A stretch of 64,000 nt of DNA from the NCBI RefSeq assembly GCF_900095265.1, contig NZ_LT607665.1:1-64000 (forward strand). Direction: 5' to 3'. This document shows positions 17,747-26,427 of this stretch, in pieces. Each line of letters starts with the position of its first letter. Position 1 is the stretch's first letter. The DNA is from Janthinobacterium sp. UMAB-56. GTDB taxonomy: Bacteria > Pseudomonadota > Gammaproteobacteria > Burkholderiales > Burkholderiaceae_D. A program made the position numbers and the translations under genes. The notes beneath the pieces are model-generated. The model did not search any database. It was not told where the DNA came from and was given only the letters and a program-made list of their open reading frames with translations.

Positions 17747-18868
17747 TTACTTGAGTTTATGCGCGCATTCGCCGCAGAACGCATCGTCGGATGCGACCGG
17801 TGCCTTGCAGTTCGGGCATTGCAGGCTCTCAGCCGGCGCAGCGGCTGGCGCTGCTGGCGCGGCTGGGCTAGCCGCCTGCTCGGCCAGGGCGCGCGCGCGT
17901 TCACGCGCTTCCTCGGCCTTTTTCTTGACCGTGGCCAGGCCGTCGTTGAGGCTCGCTTCCGAGGCGCTGAAATCGACGTTGCGCGTGGCATCCAGGTAAA
18001 TGATGCACACGCCCTTGGTGAAGATCAAACCAGGCACCACGGCTGCGGCCGCCATCAGCAAGCCGCCGCCAAGGCCGGCAGCGATGATATAGCCGGAACC
18101 GCTGCCGCCACCCAGGCCCGAAGCCAGCGCATAGATATTCATCTGGCCACCCAGGCCCAGGATGCCGGCCGACATGCCCGTGGTCAGCGACACGCCCGTA
18201 CCCAATACACCAAAGATCAGCAGTGCCACGAACGAGGTGATCAGGAACAGCAGCACTTCCAGCAAGATCACGGACACCAGCTTGGTGCGCACGATCTGGT
18301 TCAGGCGGGCAATGATCTGGAACACGCTGGCACCCGACCAGGCGGCAGGGCCGGCCAGCGGCAGCATCACGTAGAACAGCGCGAACACCAGCACCCCCAG
18401 CACGATGGCCGATAGCGGGAAGACCACCGTGTACAGCACAGGACCGAGCACGGGGATTTTGCAGACGAACAAGATGATGGCGATGGCAATCATGGCCGCC
18501 AGCACGATCAAGAATTCCAGGAAGACGACCGCGATCAGGCGGTGGCTCGTGTACAGCGAGACGAGCATGGCATCAACCAGGCTCAAGCCAGGCTGGCCCT
18601 GCGCATCGCGCATCAGCAGGATGCCCACGGCGTTGGAGCCGTAAAACATCACGAGGAAAGCCATCAGGCCGCCCAGGAAGGCCAGTACGACACTGCTCAT
18701 GCTGCCGGCAAGCATCGTCAGTACACCACCGACGAGGACGGCGCCGATGAAGGTCAGGGCCAGCAGGGCAATTGCGCGGAAATTCTTGATGGCGTCGGTC
18801 GCTTCGATCAGCGAGCCCACGGCGGAGGAAAAGGGAAGAGGTTTATGTGCTTCTGTGGAAATGGTCAT
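17747..18868 (-). CDS. Polytopic membrane protein with C-terminal zinc ribbon
   Basis: This is a 373-residue membrane protein. There are about six to eight hydrophobic segments between residues 30 and 290, including a Gly-rich one (ASGLGGGSGSGYIIAAGLGGG, about 254-274). They are followed by a charged, probably coiled-coil segment (about 305-330), an Ala/Pro linker, and a C-terminal zinc ribbon with C351-x2-C354 and C365-x2-C368. The sequence before the ribbon (GLATVKKKAEEARERARALAEQA) is amphipathic. It is third in the operon, 65 bp after the lipoprotein gene. The opposite placement of the ribbon compared with its neighbours suggests pairing of ribbons at the cytoplasmic face. No function is known to me. 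Confidence 0.65.
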   Translation of the reverse strand: MTISTEAHKPLPFSSAVGSLIEATDAIKNFRAIALLALTFIGAVLVGGVLTMLAGSMSSVVLAFLGGLMAFLVMFYGSNAVGILLMRDAQGQPGLSLVDAMLVSLYTSHRLIAVVFLEFLIVLAAMIAIAIILFVCKIPVLGPVLYTVVFPLSAIVLGVLVFALFYVMLPLAGPAAWSGASVFQIIARLNQIVRTKLVSVILLEVLLFLITSFVALLIFGVLGTGVSLTTGMSAGILGLGGQMNIYALASGLGGGSGSGYIIAAGLGGGLLMAAAAVVPGLIFTKGVCIIYLDATRNVDFSASEASLNDGLATVKKKAEEARERARALAEQAASPAAPAAPAAAPAESLQCPNCKAPVASDDAFCGECAHKLK

Positions 18869-18933
18869 GTCTAGCCTGGAAGGGGAAAATCGGAAGGGGA
18901 CGGCCTGCCTGGCCGTCCCGTGGTCATGCTATG

Positions 18934-19656
18934 TCAGTAGGCCAGCGCCAGTTGCAGGTCGGACGCGGGCGATGGGCGCTGGACGATCTGCAGCTTGACG
19001 TCCTGGCCACCGACGCGCTTGCTATTCAGGTACAGGGCCGTGCGTACCGGGTAAATCCCCTGCGGCACGCCTTCAGGCATGGGAATCGAGAAGCCGCCCT
19101 TGTAGGCGCCACTACCGTTATTGCTGCTGACCACCTTGCGCACGGTTTTGATCAAGTCGCCATTTGGCTTGTACAAGCTCAATTCCTCTTCCACCAGCGG
19201 GTTCGGATCGCGCGTGCCGGCCGCTACTTCGATATACGAATTGGTCTGCGCTTTCTGGCCCGGACGCACGGAGGATGGCGTAAAGCCCGTCTCGTACTTC
19301 ACCAGGGTCGATTGCTCGGGCAACTTGCCCTTGTTGGCCACCTTGTAATCGCTCTGCACCTGTTGCGCCGTCTTGACTTGCTGGCTTTGATAATTCAAGG
19401 CCACGCAGGCGAGTGCGCCCAGGCTGGCGCCCAGGGCCGCGCCGCGCACGGTATTGTTGCCACCGCCCAGCAAGCCGCCCACGACGGCGCCGATGCCGGC
19501 CAGCATGGCCGTATTGCATTCGCCGCTGGCCGCTTCCGTGCCTGCGGTGGTGGTGCCGGTGGCGCCAGGGCCGCCTGGCGCGGCGCAACCGGCCAGCATC
19601 GAGGACACGACCAGCAAGGCCACCATGGGCTTGGCAATTTGTTTCAAGTTTTTCAC
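18934..19656 (-). CDS. Glycine-zipper lipoprotein
   Basis: This is a 240-residue lipoprotein. It uses a GTG start at 19656 with a good CGGAGAA site; the longer frame upstream overlaps the next gene and lacks a signal. A lipobox LAGC places the lipidated Cys near residue 24. A glycine zipper (GIGAVVGGLLGGG ... GAALGASLGALA, about 53-82) follows and could insert in a membrane. The C-terminal half (about 110-240) looks like a beta-sandwich (YIEVAAGTRDPNPLVEEELSLY, GIYPVRTALYLN). The beta domain and its position between zinc-ribbon membrane proteins suggest an outer-membrane or periplasmic partner in one envelope system. Confidence 0.7.
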   Translation of the reverse strand: MKNLKQIAKPMVALLVVSSMLAGCAAPGGPGATGTTTAGTEAASGECNTAMLAGIGAVVGGLLGGGNNTVRGAALGASLGALACVALNYQSQQVKTAQQVQSDYKVANKGKLPEQSTLVKYETGFTPSSVRPGQKAQTNSYIEVAAGTRDPNPLVEEELSLYKPNGDLIKTVRKVVSSNNGSGAYKGGFSIPMPEGVPQGIYPVRTALYLNSKRVGGQDVKLQIVQRPSPASDLQLALAY

Positions 19657-19703
19657 GTTATTCTCCGGGAAGATCAAAATAGGAAGGGCAGGCGAGCAGC
19701 GGC

Positions 19704-20672
19704 TTACTCGATCTGGATTTGCGACAAGGCCTTGTCTTGCGCTTCTTTCGCCTTGCGCTTGATGTCTAGCGCGTAGCGGTTGCCCGTGTCCATGCGCAGC
19801 ACGGCATTCGCATTGGCAATGGCACAGTCGTATTTGCGTTGGCTCATGCAATGGCTCGCTTCCGACAAGCTCTCCGTGATCACGCTTTCGAGACCGGAAG
19901 GCTTGCTGACAGGCGCAGTTGGCGGTGCCATTTTGGCGGGCTTGGCCGGCTTTTCCACGACCGGGGCTGGCGCCGGCGCCGGCGCGGGAACTGGCGCGGC
20001 GACAGGTGCCGGGGACGGCGCGGCTGGCGTCACGGCAGGCTCGGTCGCCGTGGCACCATCGAGCACGGGATCGCTGATGGCCAGCGGCGTTTCGGCGGCA
20101 GGTGGCGCTGCGGCGGCAGGCGCAGTTTCCGCCGGCAAGGCCGGAGCGGGTTCCGGCGCCGACGCCGACGCTGGCGGCTTGCTTGAGAGGAAATAATATC
20201 CACCCGCAGCACCAAGCAGCACGACCGCCGCGACGGCGGCGGCGATCAGCTTGATGCGCCCGCTACCAGTCGCGCTGTCAGGCACGCAAGCTGGTGCTGG
20301 CGCTGCTTCTGGTGCAGGCGCGGGTTCCGGTTCGGCACGGCGCTTTTCCAGCACGGGCGGTGGCACTGGGGCGGCTTCCGGCACGGGTTCAATGACGGAC
20401 GCAATGACCGGCTCAATGGCAGCTTCAATGACGGGCGCAATGACCGGCTCAGGCTGCGGCGCCGCTGCGGCCAGGGGCGCCACGCCAAAGCTGAACGCAC
20501 ACTTGGGGCAAAACTTGGCATCGGGCTTGCAATCATGGCCGCACTGGCCACAGGATTTTCCCGGCACCGGGGCGGCGGCGGCGGGAGCTACGGCAAACGT
20601 CGTGCCGCAAGAGGAACAGAATTTTGCGCCCGATTTATTCTCGGCCTGGCAGGAAAGGCATTTCACTGGCAT
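19704..20672 (-). CDS. Double zinc-ribbon membrane protein with TPR-like C-terminus
   Basis: This is a 322-residue protein and the first gene of the operon. It has two N-terminal zinc ribbons, C5/C8/C19/C22 and C41/C44/C55/C58. A Pro/Val/Glu-rich stretch (about 72-125, partly from a 36-bp tandem duplication) follows, then one membrane helix (about 139-160) and a second Ala/Pro-rich region (about 165-250). The C-terminal helical pair (about 262-322; ASHCMSQRKYDCAIANANAVL) resembles a single TPR-like motif. The low-complexity spacers look like a cell-wall-crossing linker. The ribosome site is AAAAGAG before the ATG. No named family was recognised. Confidence 0.7.
   Translation of the reverse strand: MPVKCLSCQAENKSGAKFCSSCGTTFAVAPAAAAPVPGKSCGQCGHDCKPDAKFCPKCAFSFGVAPLAAAAPQPEPVIAPVIEAAIEPVIASVIEPVPEAAPVPPPVLEKRRAEPEPAPAPEAAPAPACVPDSATGSGRIKLIAAAVAAVVLLGAAGGYYFLSSKPPASASAPEPAPALPAETAPAAAAPPAAETPLAISDPVLDGATATEPAVTPAAPSPAPVAAPVPAPAPAPAPVVEKPAKPAKMAPPTAPVSKPSGLESVITESLSEASHCMSQRKYDCAIANANAVLRMDTGNRYALDIKRKAKEAQDKALSQIQIE
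20388..20451. repeat. 36-bp in-frame tandem duplication
   Basis: A 28-base block at 20388-20415 recurs at 20424-20451 with one mismatch (period 36 bp, 12 codons). It lies inside the Pro/Val/Glu-rich linker of the double zinc-ribbon gene and lengthens the linker by 12 residues. Confidence 0.75.
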
Positions 20673-20757
20673 CTCTTTTCATATCAACGCTGACGCCGCA
20701 CGCCTGTATCGCTTGCCAGAATGGCAGCTTTGTTGCCGTACGGCTAAATATTCAAGG

Positions 20758-20787
20758 AGTATATTTTCAAACACCAAGTTGCCACAA
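20758..20787 (-). promoter_or_regulatory. Putative promoter of the zinc-ribbon operon
   Basis: On the minus strand TTGTGG (20787-20782) and TATACT (20763-20758) are 18 bp apart. They lie in an AT-rich gap about 85 bp upstream of the first gene. This is a reasonable sigma70 match, not proven. Confidence 0.4.
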
Positions 20788-20880
20788 GGGAAAATTGCCT
20801 TTTGCTCTATTCAATTCTTAAATATTGCTAAAAATCCTGTCGCCCCCACATTTTTCGCCCCATCTTGGTGCGCAGATGAC

Positions 20881-20918
20881 AAAAAACCCGGCAACGCAGT
20901 CCGCGTTGCCGGGTTTTC
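20881..20918. terminator. Terminator downstream of ygiQ
   Basis: AAAACCCGGCAACGC pairs with GCGTTGCCGGGTTTT, with A-runs on the left and T-run on the right. It serves the radical SAM gene on the minus strand. Confidence 0.9.
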
Positions 20919-20945
20919 AGTCGCTGTCCGAGAGACGAAGACTGC

Positions 20946-23282
20946 TTATTTGCGCCCGCCCCGTGCCGGCGCGCCATGGCCGCCCTTGGCCGGCGGCTTG
21001 CTGCCACGACCCATCGGCACGGCGGCCGGCTTGGCCTTCGTCTTGATGGTCGACAGGATCGATGGGCGCACTTTCGACTCGGCGGCCGATGCTTTCGGCG
21101 CCGCTGCCGTGCCGCCCAGGGCGATACGGCTCTTGCCTGGCGCCACCTTGAACTTGTCCGGCGTGCCCGTGCCATGCGTCTGACGGCTTCGTTCGCCTGC
21201 GGCCAGGCCGCCCGATTCCGACGACGTCCAGGCAGGAATCAAGTGCTTGTCGCCATTGCCGATCAAGTCGCCACGGCCCATATTGACCAGCGCTTCGCGC
21301 AAAATCGGCCAGTTGGCCGGGTCCTGGTAGCGCAGGAAAGCCTTGTGCGTGCGGCGGATCTTGCCGCTGCGCGCCGTTTCCACCACTTCCGAATCCTCTG
21401 TTACCTTGCGCAAGGGATTCTTGCGCGTGTGGTACATCGTCGTGGCCATGGCCATCGGCGTGGGCATGAAGGTTTGTACCTGGTCCAGCTTGAAATTGTT
21501 TTTCTTCAGCCACAGGGCCAGGTTGAGCATGTCCAGGTCCGTCGTGCCCGGATGGGCGGCGATGAAATACGGGATCAAATACTGTTTCTTGCCCGCTTCC
21601 AGCGAGAAACGGTCGAACATTTCCTTGAACTCGTCATACGCGCCAATGCCGGGCTTCATCATCTTCGACAAGGTGCCCTCTTCTGTGTGCTCGGGCGCGA
21701 TCTTCAGCAAGCCGCCGACGTGGTGCGTCACCAGTTCCTTCACGTATTCGGGCGAACGCACGGCCAGGTCGTAGCGCAAGCCCGAGCTGATCAGCACTTT
21801 CTTGATACCGGGAATGGCGCGCGCCTTGCGGTACAGGGAAATGAGCTTGCTGTGGTCCGTCCCGAGGTTGACGCAGATGGACGGATACACGCAGGACAGG
21901 CGGCGGCACGAGACTTCGATCTCTTTTTCCTTGCAAGCGAGGCGGTACATATTCGCCGTGGGGCCACCCATATCGGAAATGGTACCCGTAAAGCCTTTGG
22001 TCTTATCGCGGATATGCTCAATTTCGCGCAGGATCGACGGCTCCGAACGGCTCTGGATGATGCGCCCTTCATGTTCCGTGATCGAACAGAAGGTGCAGCC
22101 GCCGAAGCAGCCGCGCATGATATTGACGGAAAAGCGGATCATTTCCCAGGCGGGAATATGCGCCTTGCCATAGCTCGGGTGCGGGGCGCGCGCGTAATTC
22201 ATGTCGTACACGCCATCCATCTCGTCCATGGCCAGCGGCAGCGGCGGCGGATTGAGCCACACGTCTCGTTCGCCGTGCGCCTGCACCATGGCACGCGCAT
22301 TGCCGGGATTCGACTCCAGGTGGAACACGCGCGACGCGTGCGCGTACATGACGGGGTCATCCTTGACGACATCGTAGGCGGGCAGGCGCACCACCGTCTT
22401 GTCGTGCTTTTCCTTGGCCATGGCCAGGCGCTCTTCGCGGCTCATGATGCGGATCGGCTTGATGACTTCGGCCGATTTCGAGGCATTTTCCGTGGCGCAG
22501 GCGGTCTTGTCTTCCTGCACCATCTCGTACGGGCTGTAGTGCGGGTCGATCTTGCCGGGCACGTCGACGCGGGTGGAATTGTGCACGCCCCAGTCGTCGC
22601 CGGGCAGCCAGCCGGACGGCACCATGAAGGCCGTGCCGCGCAAGTCGCGGATATCCTTGATGTGTTCGCCAGCGGCCAGGCGGTGGGTCAGGTCGACCAG
22701 CGCCCGCTCGGCATTACCGAAGATCAACAAATCAGCCTTGGAATCGGGCAAGACGGAACGGCGGACTTTGTCCGACCAGTAATCGTAATGGGCGATGCGG
22801 CGCAGGGACGCTTCGATGCTGCCGATCACCACCGGCACGTCGGGATACGCTTCGCGCGCGCGCTGGGCGTATACGGTGACGGCGCGGTCCGGGCGCTTAT
22901 TCGGTTCCGCATTCGCCGTGTAGGCATCGTCGGAACGGATCTTGCGGTCGGCCGTGTACTGGTTGACCATGGAATCCATGTTGCCGGCCGTAATGCCGTA
23001 GTACAAACGCGGCTTGCCGAGAATGCGGAAGGCGTCGGCCGACAGCCAGTCGGGCTGGCTGATGATGCCGACGCGGTAACCCTGGGCTTCGAGCAGGCGG
23101 CCGACGAGGGCCATGCCGAAACTCGGATGGTCGATGTAGGCGTCGCCCGTGACGAGGATGACGTCGCACTGGTCCCAGCCCAGCGCGTCCATCTCGGCAC
23201 GCGACATCGGCAGGAAAGGCGCCACGGCAGCGCGGGCAGACCGCTTGGGAACGGTCGCAAATAAATTGGTAGGGGAGCTCAT
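20946..23282 (-). CDS. ygiQ: YgiQ-family radical SAM protein
   Basis: This is a 778-residue protein of the YgiQ family. The N-terminal cobalamin-binding-like/UPF0313 domain (about 35-300) is followed by the radical SAM core with the cluster motif CFGGCTFC (about residues 389-396), which binds a 4Fe-4S cluster and SAM. A basic, low-complexity C-terminal tail (about 690-778) is rich in Gly, Lys and Ala, as often seen in YgiQ. The biochemical reaction of the family is not established to my knowledge. It is monocistronic, with 151 bp upstream and a strong terminator downstream. Confidence 0.9.
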   Translation of the reverse strand: MSSPTNLFATVPKRSARAAVAPFLPMSRAEMDALGWDQCDVILVTGDAYIDHPSFGMALVGRLLEAQGYRVGIISQPDWLSADAFRILGKPRLYYGITAGNMDSMVNQYTADRKIRSDDAYTANAEPNKRPDRAVTVYAQRAREAYPDVPVVIGSIEASLRRIAHYDYWSDKVRRSVLPDSKADLLIFGNAERALVDLTHRLAAGEHIKDIRDLRGTAFMVPSGWLPGDDWGVHNSTRVDVPGKIDPHYSPYEMVQEDKTACATENASKSAEVIKPIRIMSREERLAMAKEKHDKTVVRLPAYDVVKDDPVMYAHASRVFHLESNPGNARAMVQAHGERDVWLNPPPLPLAMDEMDGVYDMNYARAPHPSYGKAHIPAWEMIRFSVNIMRGCFGGCTFCSITEHEGRIIQSRSEPSILREIEHIRDKTKGFTGTISDMGGPTANMYRLACKEKEIEVSCRRLSCVYPSICVNLGTDHSKLISLYRKARAIPGIKKVLISSGLRYDLAVRSPEYVKELVTHHVGGLLKIAPEHTEEGTLSKMMKPGIGAYDEFKEMFDRFSLEAGKKQYLIPYFIAAHPGTTDLDMLNLALWLKKNNFKLDQVQTFMPTPMAMATTMYHTRKNPLRKVTEDSEVVETARSGKIRRTHKAFLRYQDPANWPILREALVNMGRGDLIGNGDKHLIPAWTSSESGGLAAGERSRQTHGTGTPDKFKVAPGKSRIALGGTAAAPKASAAESKVRPSILSTIKTKAKPAAVPMGRGSKPPAKGGHGAPARGGRK

Positions 23283-23433
23283 AGGGTACGGATTGTACCG
23301 GAATTGGCCATTTCCAACCTGACGGCCTGCTTTTTACTGTTGGATTTTCGTATAAAAAACGTTTATTTTTCAATCACTTGGGGAAATGTGGCCCTTTCCC
23401 GCAGGAACGGGCCCAGCATTTCTCAATACTTGC

Positions 23434-23712
23434 TTAAATACCCATATTAGCTAAAATCTCACCCAATTCCCGCAGCGCCGGTTCCAGTTTCGGATGCTTG
23501 ACGGCAAACTTGGCCGACAATTCCTGGCTGCGTTCGGCCAGGCCATAGGTGGTCGACTCTTCATCCTGTGCCTGCGCGGCGCGCTTTTCCATCAGCAGTT
23601 TGATGTCGACATCGAGCTTTTGCAGCAAACCCTGCAGTTCTTCATCGACGGGGCCGCTGCTTGCCAGTGTTGAATGCAGCTGTTGCAGCGATTCCTTGAG
23701 TTTGCTATCCAT
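23434..23712 (-). CDS. DUF4404 family protein
   Basis: This is a 92-residue, all-helical, acidic protein. The pattern LKESLQQLHSTL ... GLLQKLDVDIKLLMEK ... LAERSQELSAKFAVKHPKLEPALRELGEILANMGI matches the DUF4404 family over its full length. No signal peptide or metal site is seen. It follows a VF530-type gene by 11 bp in the same orientation, so the two are probably cotranscribed. Function is unknown. Confidence 0.8.
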   Translation of the reverse strand: MDSKLKESLQQLHSTLASSGPVDEELQGLLQKLDVDIKLLMEKRAAQAQDEESTTYGLAERSQELSAKFAVKHPKLEPALRELGEILANMGI

Positions 23713-23723
23713 GTTTTTTCCTG

Positions 23724-23936
23724 TCAGTCAGTAAATTGCGTGTCCAGGAACAACTGTTCCACCTTGCTCCTGGCCCACGGGGTCTTGCGCAAAAACTTCA
23801 GGCTCGACTTGATGCTGGGATCGCTGATGAAGCAATTGATATCGATGTGCTTGGCCAAACCGTCCCAACCGTAGTGGGCATGCAGGCGCGTCACGATACC
23901 TTCCAGGGTAATGCCATTCAAATCTTGCTGACTCAT
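23724..23936 (-). CDS. VF530-family DNA-binding protein
   Basis: This is a small 70-residue protein of the VF530 family, known from structural work on a Vibrio protein as a DNA-binding fold. Diagnostic stretches are [45 protein letters not shown] and KVEQLFL. I chose the ATG at 23936, where family members usually start with a short MSQ-like leader. ATG codons at 23969 and 24017 are possible longer starts. It sits just upstream of the DUF4404 gene. Its role is unknown. Confidence 0.82.
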   Translation of the reverse strand: MSQQDLNGITLEGIVTRLHAHYGWDGLAKHIDINCFISDPSIKSSLKFLRKTPWARSKVEQLFLDTQFTD

Positions 23937-23995
23937 ATACTCTTTCAACTGCCTTCTTATTGACATCTTACTCAATTCTACGCCGCCGGCACGGA

Positions 23996-24031
23996 AAGCT
24001 TGCGTGCGCCAGGTCAACGCAACGCAAGCTT
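23996..24031. other. Ten-base perfect inverted repeat (stem-loop) after the M3 peptidase gene
   Basis: AAGCTTGCGT and ACGCAAGCTT flank a 16-base loop. It lies 15 bp beyond the stop of the 24046 peptidase gene. The T-run is poor, so it is a weak terminator or a 3' stabilising hairpin. Confidence 0.55.
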
Positions 24032-24045
24032 CAGTTGAGGACGGC

Positions 24046-26190
24046 TTACTTGGCGTTCAAGCCACGGCGTTCCAGCAATGGTTCCACGGTGGCGTCGCGG
24101 CCACGGAAGTCACGGAACAATTGCAAGGCATCGACACTGCCACCACGCGACAGCAATTTGCTGCGGAACCAGTCGCCATTCTTGCGCGTCAGGCCGCCGT
24201 TTTCCTTGAACCAGTTGACCGATTCGGCGTCCAGTTTTTCCGACCACAGGTAGGCGTAATAGGCTGCCGAATAGCCGCCCGAGAAGCTGTGCGAGAAGTA
24301 TGTCGTGCGGTAGCGCGGCGGCACGGGCGCGTAGTCGACGCCCGCATCGCTCAAGGCCGCTTTTTCAAAGGCCAGCACGTCCGTCGGAATCTGCGCTGGC
24401 GCCAGCTGGTGCCAGCGCTGATCCAGCAAGGCGGCCGACAGGTATTCCGTGGTCATGAAACCCTGGTTGAATTTCTTCGCCGCCATGACTTTATCGAGCA
24501 ATTCCTGCGGCATGGCCGCACCGCTCTGGTAGTGCTTGGCATAGTTTTGCAGTACTTCCGGCCACACGGCCCACATTTCATTGACTTGCGACGGATATTC
24601 GACGAAGTCGCTCGGCACGCTGGTGCCGGCAAAGCGCGGGTATTTCACGTTCGAGAACATGCCGTGCAAGGCATGGCCGAATTCGTGGAACATGGTCGTC
24701 ACTTCATCGAACGTCAGCAGGGTCGGCTGGCCGGCGGGCGGCTTCGGAATGTTCAATTGATTGGCGACGACGGGATGCGTCCCCATCAGCGACGATTGCG
24801 ACACATATTCATTCATCCACGCGCCGCCATGCTTGTTGCCGCGCGCATAGAAGTCGGCGATGAACAGGGCCAGCGGCTTGCCGTTGGCATCGAGCACGTC
24901 GTACACGCGCACGTCCGGGTTGTACACCGGTAGATCCGTGCGCTGCTTGAAGCTGATGCCGTAGAGTTTATTGGCGGCAAAGAAAACACCGTTGTTCAGC
25001 ACACTGTTCAATTCCAGGTACGGTTTCAGCTCGTTTTCATCAAAGTTAAAGCGTTGCTTGCGCAGCTTGTCGGTATAGATGGCCCAGTCGGCGGCCGCCA
25101 CCTGAAAGCCGCCCTTTTCCGCATCGACCACTTGCTGCAGGTCGGCCGCTTCGCGGCGCGCATTGGCGACGGCCGGTTTCGCCAGTTCCGACAGCAGGGT
25201 GTTGACGGCCGTGGTGGTCTTGGCCGTCTGGTCTTCCAGCGAATACGCGGCGTAGTTGGCGTAACCAAGCAGGGTGGCCCGTTCGGCGCGCAGTTTTGCC
25301 AGCTTCAGCACGATGGCGCGGTTGTCGAACTCGCCGCCCTGGCTGCCCCGGTTCAGGGAGGCATCCATCAGGCGCTGGCGCGTGGTGCGATTGCTCAGCA
25401 CGGCCAATGGCGGCTGGCCGCTGGTATTCACCAGGGCGATGAGGAACTTGCCCGTCAAACCGCGTTCCTTGGCGGCGGCGGCGGCCGTATCGATATCGCT
25501 GTCCGTCATGCCGGCCAGCTCGGCACGCGTGTCGACGACGAGACCCTTGGCATTCGTTTCCTTCAGCACGTTTTGCGCGAAGGCCGTTTCCAGGCCTGCC
25601 TGCTCGGCGTTGTAGGCTTTCAATTTTTCCTTGTCCGCATCGGACAGCTTGGCACCGGCGCGCACGAAATCGGTGTGATAGCGGGCCAAGAGGCGCAAGG
25701 ATTCGGCATCGAGGCCCAGCTTGTCGCGCTTGGCGTACAGGGTGTCGATGCGGGCAAACAGTTTCGGGTTCAGGGTGATCGCGTCGGCATGCGCGGCCAG
25801 CTTGGGCGATACGTCCACTTCCACCGCTTCGAGCACGCTATTCGTGTTGGTCGAGGTCATGTTGCTGAAGATGCTCTGCACGCGGTGCAGCAACTGCCCC
25901 GTGCGCTCGAGGGCCACGATGGTGTTTTCAAACGTGGGCGCCTGGCGATTGTTGGCAATCGCATTGACTTCGGCCAGCTGGCGTTTCATGCCTTCGGCAA
26001 ACGCCGGCGCGTAGTGAGCATCCTTGATCAGGCCGAACTGCGGCATCTGAAATGGCAGCGGACTGGCTTTGAGCAAAGGATTCTGGGCGCTGATGGCGGC
26101 GGCGGGTGCAGCGGCGGCGGCCAGGGCGGAAGGAGCGGCGTGGGCCAGCATGACGCTGGCGGCGATGACGAGCAGTTGTGGACGGATCAT
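24046..26190 (-). CDS. M3-family zinc metallopeptidase (Dcp-like), copy 1
   Basis: This is a 714-residue peptidyl-dipeptidase-type enzyme. It has a signal peptide (about 1-25), so it is exported. The zinc motif HEFGHALH is at about 499-506, and the third ligand lies in the following [10 protein letters not shown] helix. The C-terminal [29 protein letters not shown] segment is typical of the oligopeptidase A / Dcp family. It cleaves dipeptides from peptides, presumably in the periplasm. It is a close paralog of the next gene (26428-28635), with long identical stretches such as [11 protein letters not shown]. Each has its own control region. Confidence 0.92.
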   Translation of the reverse strand: MIRPQLLVIAASVMLAHAAPSALAAAAAPAAAISAQNPLLKASPLPFQMPQFGLIKDAHYAPAFAEGMKRQLAEVNAIANNRQAPTFENTIVALERTGQLLHRVQSIFSNMTSTNTNSVLEAVEVDVSPKLAAHADAITLNPKLFARIDTLYAKRDKLGLDAESLRLLARYHTDFVRAGAKLSDADKEKLKAYNAEQAGLETAFAQNVLKETNAKGLVVDTRAELAGMTDSDIDTAAAAAKERGLTGKFLIALVNTSGQPPLAVLSNRTTRQRLMDASLNRGSQGGEFDNRAIVLKLAKLRAERATLLGYANYAAYSLEDQTAKTTTAVNTLLSELAKPAVANARREAADLQQVVDAEKGGFQVAAADWAIYTDKLRKQRFNFDENELKPYLELNSVLNNGVFFAANKLYGISFKQRTDLPVYNPDVRVYDVLDANGKPLALFIADFYARGNKHGGAWMNEYVSQSSLMGTHPVVANQLNIPKPPAGQPTLLTFDEVTTMFHEFGHALHGMFSNVKYPRFAGTSVPSDFVEYPSQVNEMWAVWPEVLQNYAKHYQSGAAMPQELLDKVMAAKKFNQGFMTTEYLSAALLDQRWHQLAPAQIPTDVLAFEKAALSDAGVDYAPVPPRYRTTYFSHSFSGGYSAAYYAYLWSEKLDAESVNWFKENGGLTRKNGDWFRSKLLSRGGSVDALQLFRDFRGRDATVEPLLERRGLNAK

Positions 26191-26345
26191 GACATCTTTC
26201 AGGAAGCGCGGGGAAGAACCGCGATCGCGTCGCGGGCCAGTGGCAGATCATAGCAGCCTGTCACACAGGCGTCATCCGACATGGGCGATCCTGTGGTGCA
26301 GCACGCCAAATGTGCGGTTTACCACGGTTTATCATCAACATCGCC

Positions 26346-26378
26346 AAATAAAAATGGCCGCCAATTGCTTGGCAGCCA
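26346..26378 (-). terminator. Terminator between the two M3 peptidase genes
   Basis: On the minus strand TGGCTGCCAA pairs with TTGGCGGCCA, with one G-T pair, followed by TTTTTATTT. It ends the transcript of the upstream copy (26428-28635), so the two paralogs are separate units. Confidence 0.75.
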
Positions 26379-26427
26379 CTTCACTGACCCGGCCTTGACG
26401 CCGGAATCACACGACTTACTTGCCGGC

